Positions 7,203 to 14,845 are shown, counted from the stretch's first letter. The stretch is 21,320 nt of DNA from Deinococcus marmoris (GCF_001949125.1 NZ_MSTI01000182.1:1-21320), one strand, 5' to 3'. Numbers and translations are program-made. Notes: generated by a model not told the origin, from the sequence alone.

Positions 7203-8500
7203 CTCTGGTCTCCTGGCGTTCCTGTCCAGAAATTCAGGGCGGCAAAGGCCGCGCCGTCCCACTCGCCAAAAATCTGCACCGCCTCGCCCCCGCTTTCGGC
7301 CAGCAGCCTCAGCAGCGGGCGCACGTCTTCCGTCAGTGGCAGTCCACCACCGATTTCATCCACCACAGACCACGGCTCACCCGGCACCAGCCGCACCGGC
7401 CCCAGCAGATACGCCGCGCGCTCCAGCCAGGGATTGCGGGCCAGCGCGTCGGCGTGGGCGGAAAGCATTGCCGTGAGTGTCAGAGGCGCTGGCAAGTCGA
7501 TCAGGGGTCCACTCGCGCCTGCTTCCCCCTTCAGCACGGCCCGCTGAGCAAAAGCCGAGGGGGCAAAGACCAGCCCGGCCTCCACGCTCTGACCCAGCGG
7601 CAGAGCGGGCGGCAGCGGACGGCCCGCCGGGGCAAAATCCATCAGCAGGGCGGTCTGACCGCTGTTCTGGAGCCACTGGCGGCGCACGGTCAGCGTCTCT
7701 TCCTGAATCTGTGCCTGCCCCAGCACGTTCCAGCGCGCCCGAATCCCCTCCGCTTCCAGCAAGCCTGCGGCGTCCAGCGGAAACCCCAGCGCAGAACGCA
7801 GGTCCGCCAGTTCGTTCTCGCTCAGTCCCGCATGGTGCATCCAGCCCTCGGCCAGCAGCGCCAGTTCGCCCAGATGCGCCAGCAGGGCGGCGGGATCGCC
7901 CAGCAGCTCAGGAATACGCGCCACCCGCCGCGCCGCGCCCGCCGCCTGCGCGTCCATCAACCGCGCGGCCTGCGTGTCCCAGTCGCTATACGGGCGGGAA
8001 GACGCCGTGGCCAGCCCATCACGCACCAGATCCTTGAGGAACAGGTGCAGACTCTCCAATCCAGCCGTCACCTTCTTCTCGCGGGCGGCGCGGCGTTTGG
8101 CCTGGGCGGCGGGATCGGCCTCCTTCTCGGCCTTCTGCTTTCCGCCTTCTGCCTTCTGCACCTCCCGGTTCTGCCGCCCGGCCAGCCACGCCTGAATGCT
8201 CTCGGGTGCGGGCTGAGAACCAAAATCAGAGCCGTGCGAGGCGTGCAGCAGCAGCAGCGCCAGCCCATGCTTGCAGGGAAACTTGCGGCTGGGGCACGAG
8301 CATTTTGCCACCGGACCGCTCAGATCGACCGCCGTCAGATACGGGGTCTTGCCGCTGCCCTGGCACTCGCCCCACAGCACACCGTCCGCGTCGTTGAGGG
8401 TGGGCCACTTGCCGGGTGTGGCGAGCTTGCGGGCATTGGCCGCGCTGCCCGCATCGGGGGCCAGGGAAAGAATAGTTTCGGGGGTCAACGCCTGCGACAA
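7199..8500 (-). CDS. SWIM zinc-finger protein
   Basis: This 433-residue protein has a clear SWIM motif, CSCPSRKFPCKHGLALLL, with Cys67, Cys69, Cys76 and His78 as zinc ligands. SWIM fingers bind DNA or proteins. The rest is a helical body with no enzyme motif. Residues around 111-130 (VQKAEGGKQKAEKEADPAAQ) form a charged low-complexity linker encoded by short CCTTCTG repeats. The start is TTG at 8500-8498, supported by AAGGAG 8 bases upstream; no ATG or GTG gives the full N-terminus. It is the first gene of the cluster, directly behind a promoter, and its stop overlaps DUF5691 (ATGA). It may be the targeting or regulatory subunit of the MoxR module, which is inference. Confidence 0.87.
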   Translation of the reverse strand: MSQALTPETILSLAPDAGSAANARKLATPGKWPTLNDADGVLWGECQGSGKTPYLTAVDLSGPVAKCSCPSRKFPCKHGLALLLLHASHGSDFGSQPAPESIQAWLAGRQNREVQKAEGGKQKAEKEADPAAQAKRRAAREKKVTAGLESLHLFLKDLVRDGLATASSRPYSDWDTQAARLMDAQAAGAARRVARIPELLGDPAALLAHLGELALLAEGWMHHAGLSENELADLRSALGFPLDAAGLLEAEGIRARWNVLGQAQIQEETLTVRRQWLQNSGQTALLMDFAPAGRPLPPALPLGQSVEAGLVFAPSAFAQRAVLKGEAGASGPLIDLPAPLTLTAMLSAHADALARNPWLERAAYLLGPVRLVPGEPWSVVDEIGGGLPLTEDVRPLLRLLAESGGEAVQIFGEWDGAAFAALNFWTGTPGDQR

Positions 8501-8531
8501 ATCTTAAACTCCTTATTCTGTTATTGACGTA

Positions 8532-8560
8532 ATAGTAACAGCTTCACGTTGCTGGGGCAA
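8532..8560 (-). promoter_or_regulatory. candidate sigma70-type promoter for the SWIM-MoxR cluster
   Basis: On the minus strand TTGCCC (8560-8555) and TACTAT (8537-8532) are separated by exactly 17 bases, a good match to housekeeping -35 and -10 boxes. Transcription would begin near 8525 and reach the AAGGAG ribosome-binding site of the TTG-initiated SWIM gene after a leader of about 25 bases. It lies just beyond the adk terminator, so the cluster seems to be transcribed independently of the ribosomal genes. Confidence 0.65.
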
Positions 8561-8612
8561 GCCTAGCGCAGAGGCGTGGGCGGCCTGTCTCTCCGCCTCC
8601 TGCACAACAGGA

Positions 8613-8643
8613 AAGGGCCGGAAGCATTCTCGCCCCGGCCCTT
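8613..8643 (-). terminator. intrinsic terminator downstream of adk
   Basis: A perfect 9-base inverted repeat, AAGGGCCGG (8613-8621) and CCGGCCCTT (8635-8643), with a 13-base loop lies 16 bases beyond the adk stop. On the minus strand the stem is followed by TTTCCTGTTG, a modest U-tract. The other side also has a short T-run, so it could work in both directions. It closes the S10-spc-secY-adk unit. Confidence 0.7.
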
Positions 8644-8658
8644 CTTTTGCTCCTGCGT

Positions 8659-9252
8659 CTACTTCATGCTCTTCAGAATCCGCGCGTAAACCTCTTCCAT
8701 GCTGCCCACGCCGTCCACATGTTCCAGATGGCCGCGTGCGCTGTAGTAGTCGATCAGCGGCTGGGTCTGCTCACGGAACACGTCCTGACGGTGACGGGCC
8801 ACTTCTTCGGTATCGTCACTGCGGCCCGTTCCGCCGTCCGCCGCCGCCTGTCGCCCGCGCGCGACGATGCGCTCGATCAGCAGTTCGTCGGGGACTTCCA
8901 GCAGCGGCACATGGTCGACGGGTGCGCCCAGTTCCTCCAGCAGCACGTCCAGCTCCTCGGCCTGTGCGCGGGTGCGGGGAAAACCGTCGAAGATCACGCG
9001 CACGCCTTCCATATCAGCCAGGCGGTCCCGGATCAGCGCGATCAGAATATCGTCGGGGACCAGTTTGCCCGCGTCCAGCATGGGCTTGATCTGCTGGCCC
9101 AGTTCGGTGCCGCGCACCACATGATCACGCAGGATATCGCCGGTGCTGATCTTGACCAGATGCTGCTCGGCGGCCAGACGCTCGGCCTGTGTGCCTTTCC
9201 CGGCACCGGGTGGCCCCAGAAAAATAACGACTTTGTTTTTCGGTTGAGTCAC
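8659..9252 (-). CDS. adk: adenylate kinase
   Basis: This 197-residue adenylate kinase interconverts ATP + AMP and 2 ADP in the cytosol. The P-loop GPPGAGKGT is at 13-21, STGDILR at 36-42 binds AMP, and DGFPRT is at 89-94. The lid (about 130-155, ARGRQAAADGGTGRSDD) is of the short type without the four zinc ligands. The start is GTG at 9252-9250, with GGAGG 7 bases upstream; no in-frame ATG is better placed. It follows secY, the common bacterial arrangement, but after a 167-base gap. A hairpin terminator follows, and infA/rpmJ do not come next. Length and motifs are normal. Confidence 0.97.
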   Translation of the reverse strand: MTQPKNKVVIFLGPPGAGKGTQAERLAAEQHLVKISTGDILRDHVVRGTELGQQIKPMLDAGKLVPDDILIALIRDRLADMEGVRVIFDGFPRTRAQAEELDVLLEELGAPVDHVPLLEVPDELLIERIVARGRQAAADGGTGRSDDTEEVARHRQDVFREQTQPLIDYYSARGHLEHVDGVGSMEEVYARILKSMK

Positions 9253-9360
9253 TTCAGTTCCTCCGTAAGTTGAGCATCAGTTTAGCGGCTGTTTTACAGG
9301 TTGCCGCATCCCTGCCCAGCCCACCCGCGTTCCCGCACAGGTGACAGGAAAACCCAGATC

Positions 9361-9398
9361 ATCAGAAAACGAAGAACCGCCCCCGAACAGGCAGGCGG
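9361..9398 (-). terminator. weak terminator-like hairpin between secY and adk
   Basis: On the minus strand, CCGCC (9398-9394) and GGCGG (9381-9377) can pair across a 12-base loop and are followed by a T-rich TTCTTCGTTTTCTGAT (9376-9361). The stem is only 5 base pairs, so it would be at most a partial terminator lowering adk expression relative to secY. I see nothing else clear in the 167-base gap, and no convincing adk promoter. Confidence 0.3.
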
Positions 9399-9419
9399 CC
9401 ACTTCTCCGTGTCAGGACT

Positions 9420-10766
9420 TCAATTGTTCAGGCGTCCGCGAATGCGGCCCTTACTGATGAAACCGTCGTAGCGGCGCACCGTCAATTGAGCCTCAAGTTG
9501 CTTGAGGGTTTCCAGCGCCACGCCCACGATGATCAGCAGGCCCGTTCCCGAGAACTGGAAGGTGGTGATCCCAGTGATGCGCTGCACGATCTGCGGAATG
9601 ACTGTCAGCACCACCAGAAAGATCGCGCCCCACAGGCTCAGGCGGCTGCTGATGTTGCCCAGGTACTCGGTGGTGGGTGTGCCGGGCCGGACGCCAGGAA
9701 TAAAGCCCCCAGCCTCGCGCAGTTGCTCGGCAATCCGTTTGGGATCGAACTGCACACTGTTGTACAGGTACGTGAAGCCGAAGATCAGTGTGGCTTCTAG
9801 CAGAATGTACAGCGGCTGCCCGAACACCAGATTGGAGTTGAGCCACGCGCTGACGCCCGGCGCGCGGGTGGCCGTGGCGCTGGCGATCAGGTTGGGAATG
9901 ATCAGCATGGCGCTGGCGAAGATCACCGGGATCACCCCGGCCTGGTTGACCTTGATGGGCAGCCAGGTGGCCTGTCCCGCGCCCTGCGACTTGGCGGCAG
10001 AAGCCGAGCCAGCCGCAGCGGTGGGCGCGCCGCCCCGCGCACGCGCATAGGTGACCGGCACACGCCGCTCTCCCTGATACACGTACACGATGCCCGCAAT
10101 CGTCACCAAGATGATGGCGATGAACGCCAGCAATGACAGCAGTTGCACCTGATCGGTGCGGAACAGTTGCGCCGTCGCCGCGATTTCGCGCGGGTAGGCC
10201 GAGATGATCCCCACCGTGATGATCAGTGAGATGCCGTTGCCGATGCCGACCTCGGTGATGCGCTCGCCGATCCACATGGTGAAGGCGATGCCCGCCACCT
10301 GGGTCAGCACCATCACCAGCACCGTGAACAGGCCCGGCGTCCAGCCCACGGCCACATACGCCGCGTTGCTGGTGACGAACAGCGAGAAAAACAACGCCTG
10401 AACTGCGCCCAGCGCCACCGCCGAATAGCGGGTGAACTGGTTGATCTTCTTGCGGCCTTCCTCGCCTTCCTTGGAGAGCTTTTCCAGGGCAGGAATGGTG
10501 GTGGTCATGAGCTGGATCACGATGCTGGCCGTGATGTACGGCAGCACCCCCAGCGCGAAGATCGAGAACTGCGAGAGATTGCCTCCCGAGATCATGCTGA
10601 TCAAGCCGAACAGGCCACCCGAAGTGGCCTGGCTCAGCGCGGCGGTGTTGACGCCTGGGGTAGGAATGGTGCTTCCCAGGCGGTACACCGCCAGCAGCAG
10701 CAGGGTGAAGACAATCTTCCGCTGGAGATCCGGGATACGGAACGCGTCGCGGAAGGCGCGCAGCAT
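9420..10766 (-). CDS. secY: preprotein translocase subunit SecY
   Basis: SecY is the central channel of the Sec translocon in the cytoplasmic membrane. The 448 residues begin MLRAFRDAFRIPDLQRK and continue with IPTPGVN, the plug region (GGLFGLISMISGGNLSQFSIFALG) and ten hydrophobic segments, as usual. The start ATG at 10766 lies 1 base after the rplO stop; the frame upstream to 10910 is a shadow of rplO. The cytoplasmic loop before TM7 is enlarged by an Ala/Gly/Ser-rich insert (GGAPTAAAGSASAAKSQGAG) compared with E. coli SecY. It is co-expressed with the ribosomal proteins of the spc group, as in most bacteria. Confidence 0.97.
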   Translation of the reverse strand: MLRAFRDAFRIPDLQRKIVFTLLLLAVYRLGSTIPTPGVNTAALSQATSGGLFGLISMISGGNLSQFSIFALGVLPYITASIVIQLMTTTIPALEKLSKEGEEGRKKINQFTRYSAVALGAVQALFFSLFVTSNAAYVAVGWTPGLFTVLVMVLTQVAGIAFTMWIGERITEVGIGNGISLIITVGIISAYPREIAATAQLFRTDQVQLLSLLAFIAIILVTIAGIVYVYQGERRVPVTYARARGGAPTAAAGSASAAKSQGAGQATWLPIKVNQAGVIPVIFASAMLIIPNLIASATATRAPGVSAWLNSNLVFGQPLYILLEATLIFGFTYLYNSVQFDPKRIAEQLREAGGFIPGVRPGTPTTEYLGNISSRLSLWGAIFLVVLTVIPQIVQRITGITTFQFSGTGLLIIVGVALETLKQLEAQLTVRRYDGFISKGRIRGRLNN

Positions 10767-10767
10767 G

Positions 10768-11270
<503 letters not shown>

Positions 11271-11274
<4 letters not shown>

Positions 11275-11465
11275 TCTTCTACCTCCAGCAGGTGCTGAAC
11301 GGTTCTGATCATGCCGCGCAGGGCAGGATTGTCATTGACCTCACGGCTGTCACCGATGCGGCGCAGACCCAGGGCCTTGACAGTGTCCACCTGACTCTGG
11401 CGACGCCCGATCACGCTGCGCTTGAGGGTGATTTTGATGGCCTTACCTTTTGACTCACTGGTCAT
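11271..11465 (-). CDS. rpmD: 50S ribosomal protein L30
   Basis: This 64-residue protein has the L30 core [28 protein letters not shown] and the ending [19 protein letters not shown]. It carries a short basic N-terminal lead (MTSESKGKA) that E. coli L30 lacks. It binds 23S rRNA on the surface of the large subunit. The ATG overlaps the rpsE stop by one base (TAATG), and its stop overlaps the rplO start (ATGA), so translation of the three genes is probably coupled. Confidence 0.96.
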
Positions 11466-12055
11466 TATTGCGCACCTCCGGCTTCAGCCGCACCGGCCTG
11501 GGTGGTGGCCGACTGGGCAGCAGTGGTCTGGGCTGGCTGGCTGGAACGCAGAACGTCGGTTCCGCGCAACGCCCGCACCTGCTTGGCGGTGCGTAGGTTG
11601 CGCAGGCCGTCGAACACGGCGTAGGCCACGTTGATCTTGTTGCGGCTGCCGATTTCCTTGGACAGCAGGTTGGTGATGCCCGCGAGTTCGGCAATCGAGC
11701 GCGGCACGGTTCCGGCGATCACGCCCGTACCGGGTCCGGCAGGCTTCAGCAGAACCTGAGACGTGCTGTTGACGCCCACGATGTCGTGCGGAATGGTGCC
11801 GTTCTCGACAGGGACCATGATCATGTTCTTCTTGGCGATGCTCTTGGCCTTCTCGATGGCCACGGGCACTTCCTTGGCCTTGCCGATGCCCATGCCCACG
11901 CGACCGTTGCGGTCACCCAGGATCACGAGAGCGGCAAAGCGGAAACGGCGTCCGCCCTGGTAGGTCTTGGAGGTGCGGTTGACGAAGAGCATCTTTTCTT
12001 CAAATTCGCTGCTTTCGCGGTCCGCATTGCGGTCATTTCTACGATTAAAAGTCAA
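11465..12055 (-). CDS. rpsE: 30S ribosomal protein S5
   Basis: S5 lies at the decoding and mRNA-entry side of the small subunit and affects accuracy. The protein shows [21 protein letters not shown] and the double-stranded RNA-binding part with [19 protein letters not shown] place the start at TTG 12055-12053 (MTFNRRN, 196 residues) because GGAGG (12066-12062) is 6 bases upstream. The GTG at 12061 would leave no spacing to that site, though it would give 198 residues. Either start lies inside the end of rplR (11- or 17-base overlap). The C-terminal tail ([20 protein letters not shown]) is a low-complexity extension. Confidence 0.95.
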   Translation of the reverse strand: MTFNRRNDRNADRESSEFEEKMLFVNRTSKTYQGGRRFRFAALVILGDRNGRVGMGIGKAKEVPVAIEKAKSIAKKNMIMVPVENGTIPHDIVGVNSTSQVLLKPAGPGTGVIAGTVPRSIAELAGITNLLSKEIGSRNKINVAYAVFDGLRNLRTAKQVRALRGTDVLRSSQPAQTTAAQSATTQAGAAEAGGAQ

Positions 12056-12382
12056 GGCCACCCTCCCGCGCCGCGTCTGCGAGCGCCTTCACGCGTCCGT
12101 GGAAACGGTACTGACCACGGTCAAACACCACCTGCTTGACGCCTTTCCCGGCGGCAGCTTCGGCCAGGGCTTTGCCCACGGCAGCGGCGTTCTCGGACTT
12201 GGTCCCGCCCATCAGCTTGGCGCTGCTCGCGGCGGCCAGCGTGGTGCCACTGGCGTCGTCGATGATCTGGGCGTAGATGTGCTTGCTGGAGCGGAACACG
12301 CTCAGGCGTGGGCGTACTCCGGCGGCAACGCGAACCTTGCGGCGCGCACGCAGCTTGCGGCGGACAGTATTCTGAGCAGCCA

Positions 12383-12383
<1 letters not shown>
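12045..12383 (-). CDS. rplR: 50S ribosomal protein L18
   Basis: This 112-residue protein has the L18 features [31 protein letters not shown] and the ending [21 protein letters not shown]18 binds 5S rRNA with L5 and helps attach it to 23S rRNA in the central protuberance. The length is normal. The ATG overlaps the rplF stop by one base (TAATG), and its 3' end contains the rpsE ribosome-binding site and start. Confidence 0.97.
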
Positions 12384-12940
<557 letters not shown>

Positions 12941-13030
12941 GAATGTCCTCCTTGCCTTAAGTCAGGGCTGAACGGACTTACAGTCATCTCAGTCTGAGGT
13001 CAGGTGTTTGTGGTTCGGGGAGGCCCCTTA

Positions 13031-13076
13031 CCAGTTGTTTGAACCAGTTGCCTGGATCAGTTATTTGGGACCAGTT
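13031..13076 (-). repeat. four-copy degenerate 13-14-base tandem repeat
   Basis: Between rpsH and rplF the plus strand carries CCAGTT at 13031, 13044 and 13071 and TCAGTT at 13057, a period of 13, 13 and 14 bases. Read on the transcribed strand the units are AACTGGTCCCAAAT, AACTGATCCAGGC, AACTGGTTCAAAC and AACTGGTAAGG. The surrounding 167-base gap (12941-13107) otherwise holds only the rplF ribosome-binding site, a small CTCAG/CTGAG inverted repeat (12988-12998) and GGGG/CCCC (13017-13027). I found no complete promoter there. Its function is unknown. Confidence 0.6.
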
Positions 13077-13107
13077 ATACGGGCAGCTCAGGGTTAAGGA
13101 GCTGGCG

Positions 13108-13509
13108 TTACCAGAGAACGCAGACGACTTCGCCGCCCACGCCCTGCTTGCGGGCTTCGCGGTCCGGCATCAGACCACGGGAGGTGGACACCACGGCCAC
13201 ACCCAGGCCACGCTGGATGCGGGGCAGGTTATCGGCGCTCACGTAGGCACGGCGGCCCGGACGCGAGATGCGCTCGATGTGCTTGATGACCTGCTCGCGC
13301 TTCTGACCGTACTTAAGGGTCACGCGCAGCACGTCGAACTTCTGGCCTTCCGGGACCAGACGCTCGTAGGAGGCCACGTAGCCTTCCTTGACCAGCAGCT
13401 TGGCCAGTTCTTCCTTGAATTTGGAGGCCGGGATGTCCACGGTCTCCTTGAATGTGCGCGTCGCGTTGCGAATGCGCGTGAGCATGTCAGCGATAGGATC
13501 ACTCAGCAT
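13108..13509 (-). CDS. rpsH: 30S ribosomal protein S8
   Basis: This 133-residue protein begins MLSDPIADMLTRIRNA and ends TSRGLMPDREARKQGVGGEVVCVLW, both diagnostic of S8. S8 is a primary binder of 16S rRNA helix 21, and in E. coli it is the autogenous repressor of the spc operon. A GGAGGAG sequence lies just upstream of the ATG. In this genome rpsH is separated from rpsN by 530 bases and appears to be the first gene of a new transcription unit (terminator, repeat element and promoter upstream). Confidence 0.97.
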   Translation of the reverse strand: MLSDPIADMLTRIRNATRTFKETVDIPASKFKEELAKLLVKEGYVASYERLVPEGQKFDVLRVTLKYGQKREQVIKHIERISRPGRRAYVSADNLPRIQRGLGVAVVSTSRGLMPDREARKQGVGGEVVCVLW

Positions 13510-13724
13510 GTGTCTCCTCCAGAGGCGCGGCGCTGGCCACTGCCCCGGCAGGTGCGGCCCACATCAAAACGATATGGACTGCGGGTCTCCCCGTTGGAAC
13601 GTTCGGCGGTCAAAATCCGCCTTTCCTTCTGTTGGGTTGGAATCCACCATTGGACGATCACCATTCAAAATTGGACGGTTCGTATCCAGAGGGGTACAGC
13701 ACGATCACCGCACAGGTGCGGCAA
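13510..13724 (-). promoter_or_regulatory. long rpsH leader with small hairpins and direct repeats
   Basis: If transcription starts at the promoter upstream, the rpsH message has a leader of about 215 bases. It would open with a hairpin, CCGCA/TGCGG (13709-13722), then hold two copies of ATTGGACG (13649-13656 and 13670-13677) and of CACCATT (13645-13651 and 13659-13665) on the plus strand. A second hairpin follows, GGCGG/CCGCC with a 7-base loop (13605-13621). No reading frame here looks real. The segment is less GC-rich than the genes. It may be a regulatory leader, but no known riboswitch or r-protein site is recognisable. Confidence 0.35.
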
Positions 13725-13730
13725 GGAAAG

Positions 13731-13760
13731 AGTGTATCAGGTGGGGATGGGGATTGGCAA
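13731..13760 (-). promoter_or_regulatory. candidate promoter for the rpsH-adk unit
   Basis: On the minus strand TTGCCA (13760-13755) and TACACT (13736-13731) are 18 bases apart, and the -10 is preceded by TGA in the extended -10 position (TGATACACT). Transcription would start near 13724. It lies between the terminator after rpsN and the rpsH gene, where a new promoter would be needed. The -10 match is moderate (4 of 6). Confidence 0.5.
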
Positions 13761-13805
13761 TGGCATTTTCAGGACGCTCGGCGTTGAGTTGAAAGGCGAA
13801 AAGAC

Positions 13806-13950
13806 AACCCCTCAGTCTGCTTCGCAGCCAGCTCCCCTCAAGGGGAGCCAAGAGTGGCAGGCGATCTCGCCACCCAGAAAACACCTTGCCTCCTCTTGAG
13901 GGGAGGTGCCCCGAAGGGGCGGACTTGCAAAGCTGCGAAGCAGAGGGGTT
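13806..13950. repeat. 145-base multi-hairpin palindromic repeat element
   Basis: The outer arms AACCCCTC-AGTC-TGCTTCGCAGC (13806-13828) and GCTGCGAAGCAGAGGGGTT (13932-13950) pair over 19 bases, with only a 4-base bulge (AGTC). Inside are four further hairpins: GCTCCCCT/AGGGGAGC (13831-13848), GGCGA/TCGCC (13860-13871), CCTCCTC/GGGGAGG around TTGA (13889-13906) and GCCCC/GGGGC around GAA (13908-13920). The whole can fold like a cloverleaf on either strand. It has no coding potential and no clear target duplication. It resembles dispersed palindromic repeats of bacterial genomes, including the small non-coding repeats of Deinococcus. It sits between two transcription units of the ribosomal cluster. 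Confidence 0.75.
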
Positions 13951-13985
13951 AAGCGGGCATGGTAACTCCGAAATCCTCCGCCAAA

Positions 13986-14009
13986 GAAAAAACCCCCCAA
14001 CCGGGGAGT
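13986..14009 (-). terminator. intrinsic terminator downstream of rpsN
   Basis: On the minus strand ACTCCCC (14009-14003), the loop GGTT and GGGGGGT (13998-13992) form a 7-base-pair stem with one G-U pair, directly followed by TTTTTCTTT. It begins 31 bases after the rpsN stop. This is a textbook Rho-independent terminator in the sense direction of the ribosomal cluster, and it would stop or reduce transcription from the S10 promoter before rpsH. Confidence 0.8.
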
Positions 14010-14039
14010 CCTTTCTTCGCTTCGTTTTGAGAACTTAGG

Positions 14040-14225
14040 TTACCAGCTCGCCTTGCGCACGCCGGGCAATTCGCCCTTGTGGGCCATCTCGCGGATGCAG
14101 ATGCGGCACATGCCGAAGAAGCGGTAGTAGCTGCGGGCACGGCCACAGCGTGAGCAGCGGCTGTAGTCCTGCACCTTGAACTTGTGGCCACGCGCGGCCT
14201 TGACAACTTTAGAGGTATTAGCCAT
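14040..14225 (-). CDS. rpsN: 30S ribosomal protein S14, zinc-binding (type Z)
   Basis: This is a 61-residue short S14 with four zinc ligands: Cys24 and Cys27 (CSRC), and Cys40 and Cys43 (CRIC). It ends [15 protein letters not shown], as in other type Z proteins. It belongs to the head of the 30S subunit. The start is ATG 14225-14223 ([13 protein letters not shown]), 19 bases after the rplE stop with AAAGGA upstream; the frame continuing to 14357 is a shadow of rplE. It is the last gene before the terminator that seems to divide the cluster. Confidence 0.97.
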   Translation of the reverse strand: MANTSKVVKAARGHKFKVQDYSRCSRCGRARSYYRFFGMCRICIREMAHKGELPGVRKASW

Positions 14226-14244
14226 AACGTCCTTTGCCCCCGCC

Positions 14245-14784
<540 letters not shown>

Positions 14785-14797
14785 GTTTCTACCTTTC

Positions 14798-14842
14798 GGG
14801 CGGACGGGTCGCCCAGGTCACGCGCGGGAGGCGTGACCCTGG
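14798..14842 (-). promoter_or_regulatory. tandem hairpins in the rplX-rplE gap
   Basis: The transcribed strand can form a hairpin of 11 base pairs with one bulged G (plus-strand arms 14813-14823 and 14831-14842, core GGTCACGC/GCGTGACC, 7-base loop). A second, smaller hairpin, GGGCG/CGCCC (14798-14802 and 14810-14814), shares two bases with the first. The pair occupies most of the 61 bases between rplX and rplE and is not followed by a T-run, so it is not a normal terminator. In E. coli the S8 repressor site lies at this same junction; whether this is its counterpart is inference. Confidence 0.5.
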
Positions 14843-14845
14843 AAA

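Noticed and set aside
5685..8527. Two long plus-strand open frames (490 and 552 codons)
   Set aside because: They are antisense to DUF5691 and SWIM, low in motif content, and have no ribosome-binding site; the minus-strand genes show family motifs and coupled starts.
9253..9376. Separate promoter for adk
   Set aside because: TAAACT upstream of adk has no convincing -35 box; adk is more likely read through from secY.
12961..13107. Promoter upstream of rplF (TATAAC near 13074-13079)
   Set aside because: A -10-like TATAAC exists on the minus strand, but no -35 lies at 16-18 bases, so I do not call it.
13039..13899. 286-codon plus-strand open frame covering rpsH and the gap
   Set aside because: It runs antisense through rpsH and then across the palindromic element, and its translation is low complexity; the open frame is chance in GC-rich DNA.
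13806..13950. CRISPR array or tRNA-like cloverleaf gene
   Set aside because: There are no regularly spaced identical repeats, and the folded shape lacks tRNA features such as a T-loop or anticodon arm of proper size.
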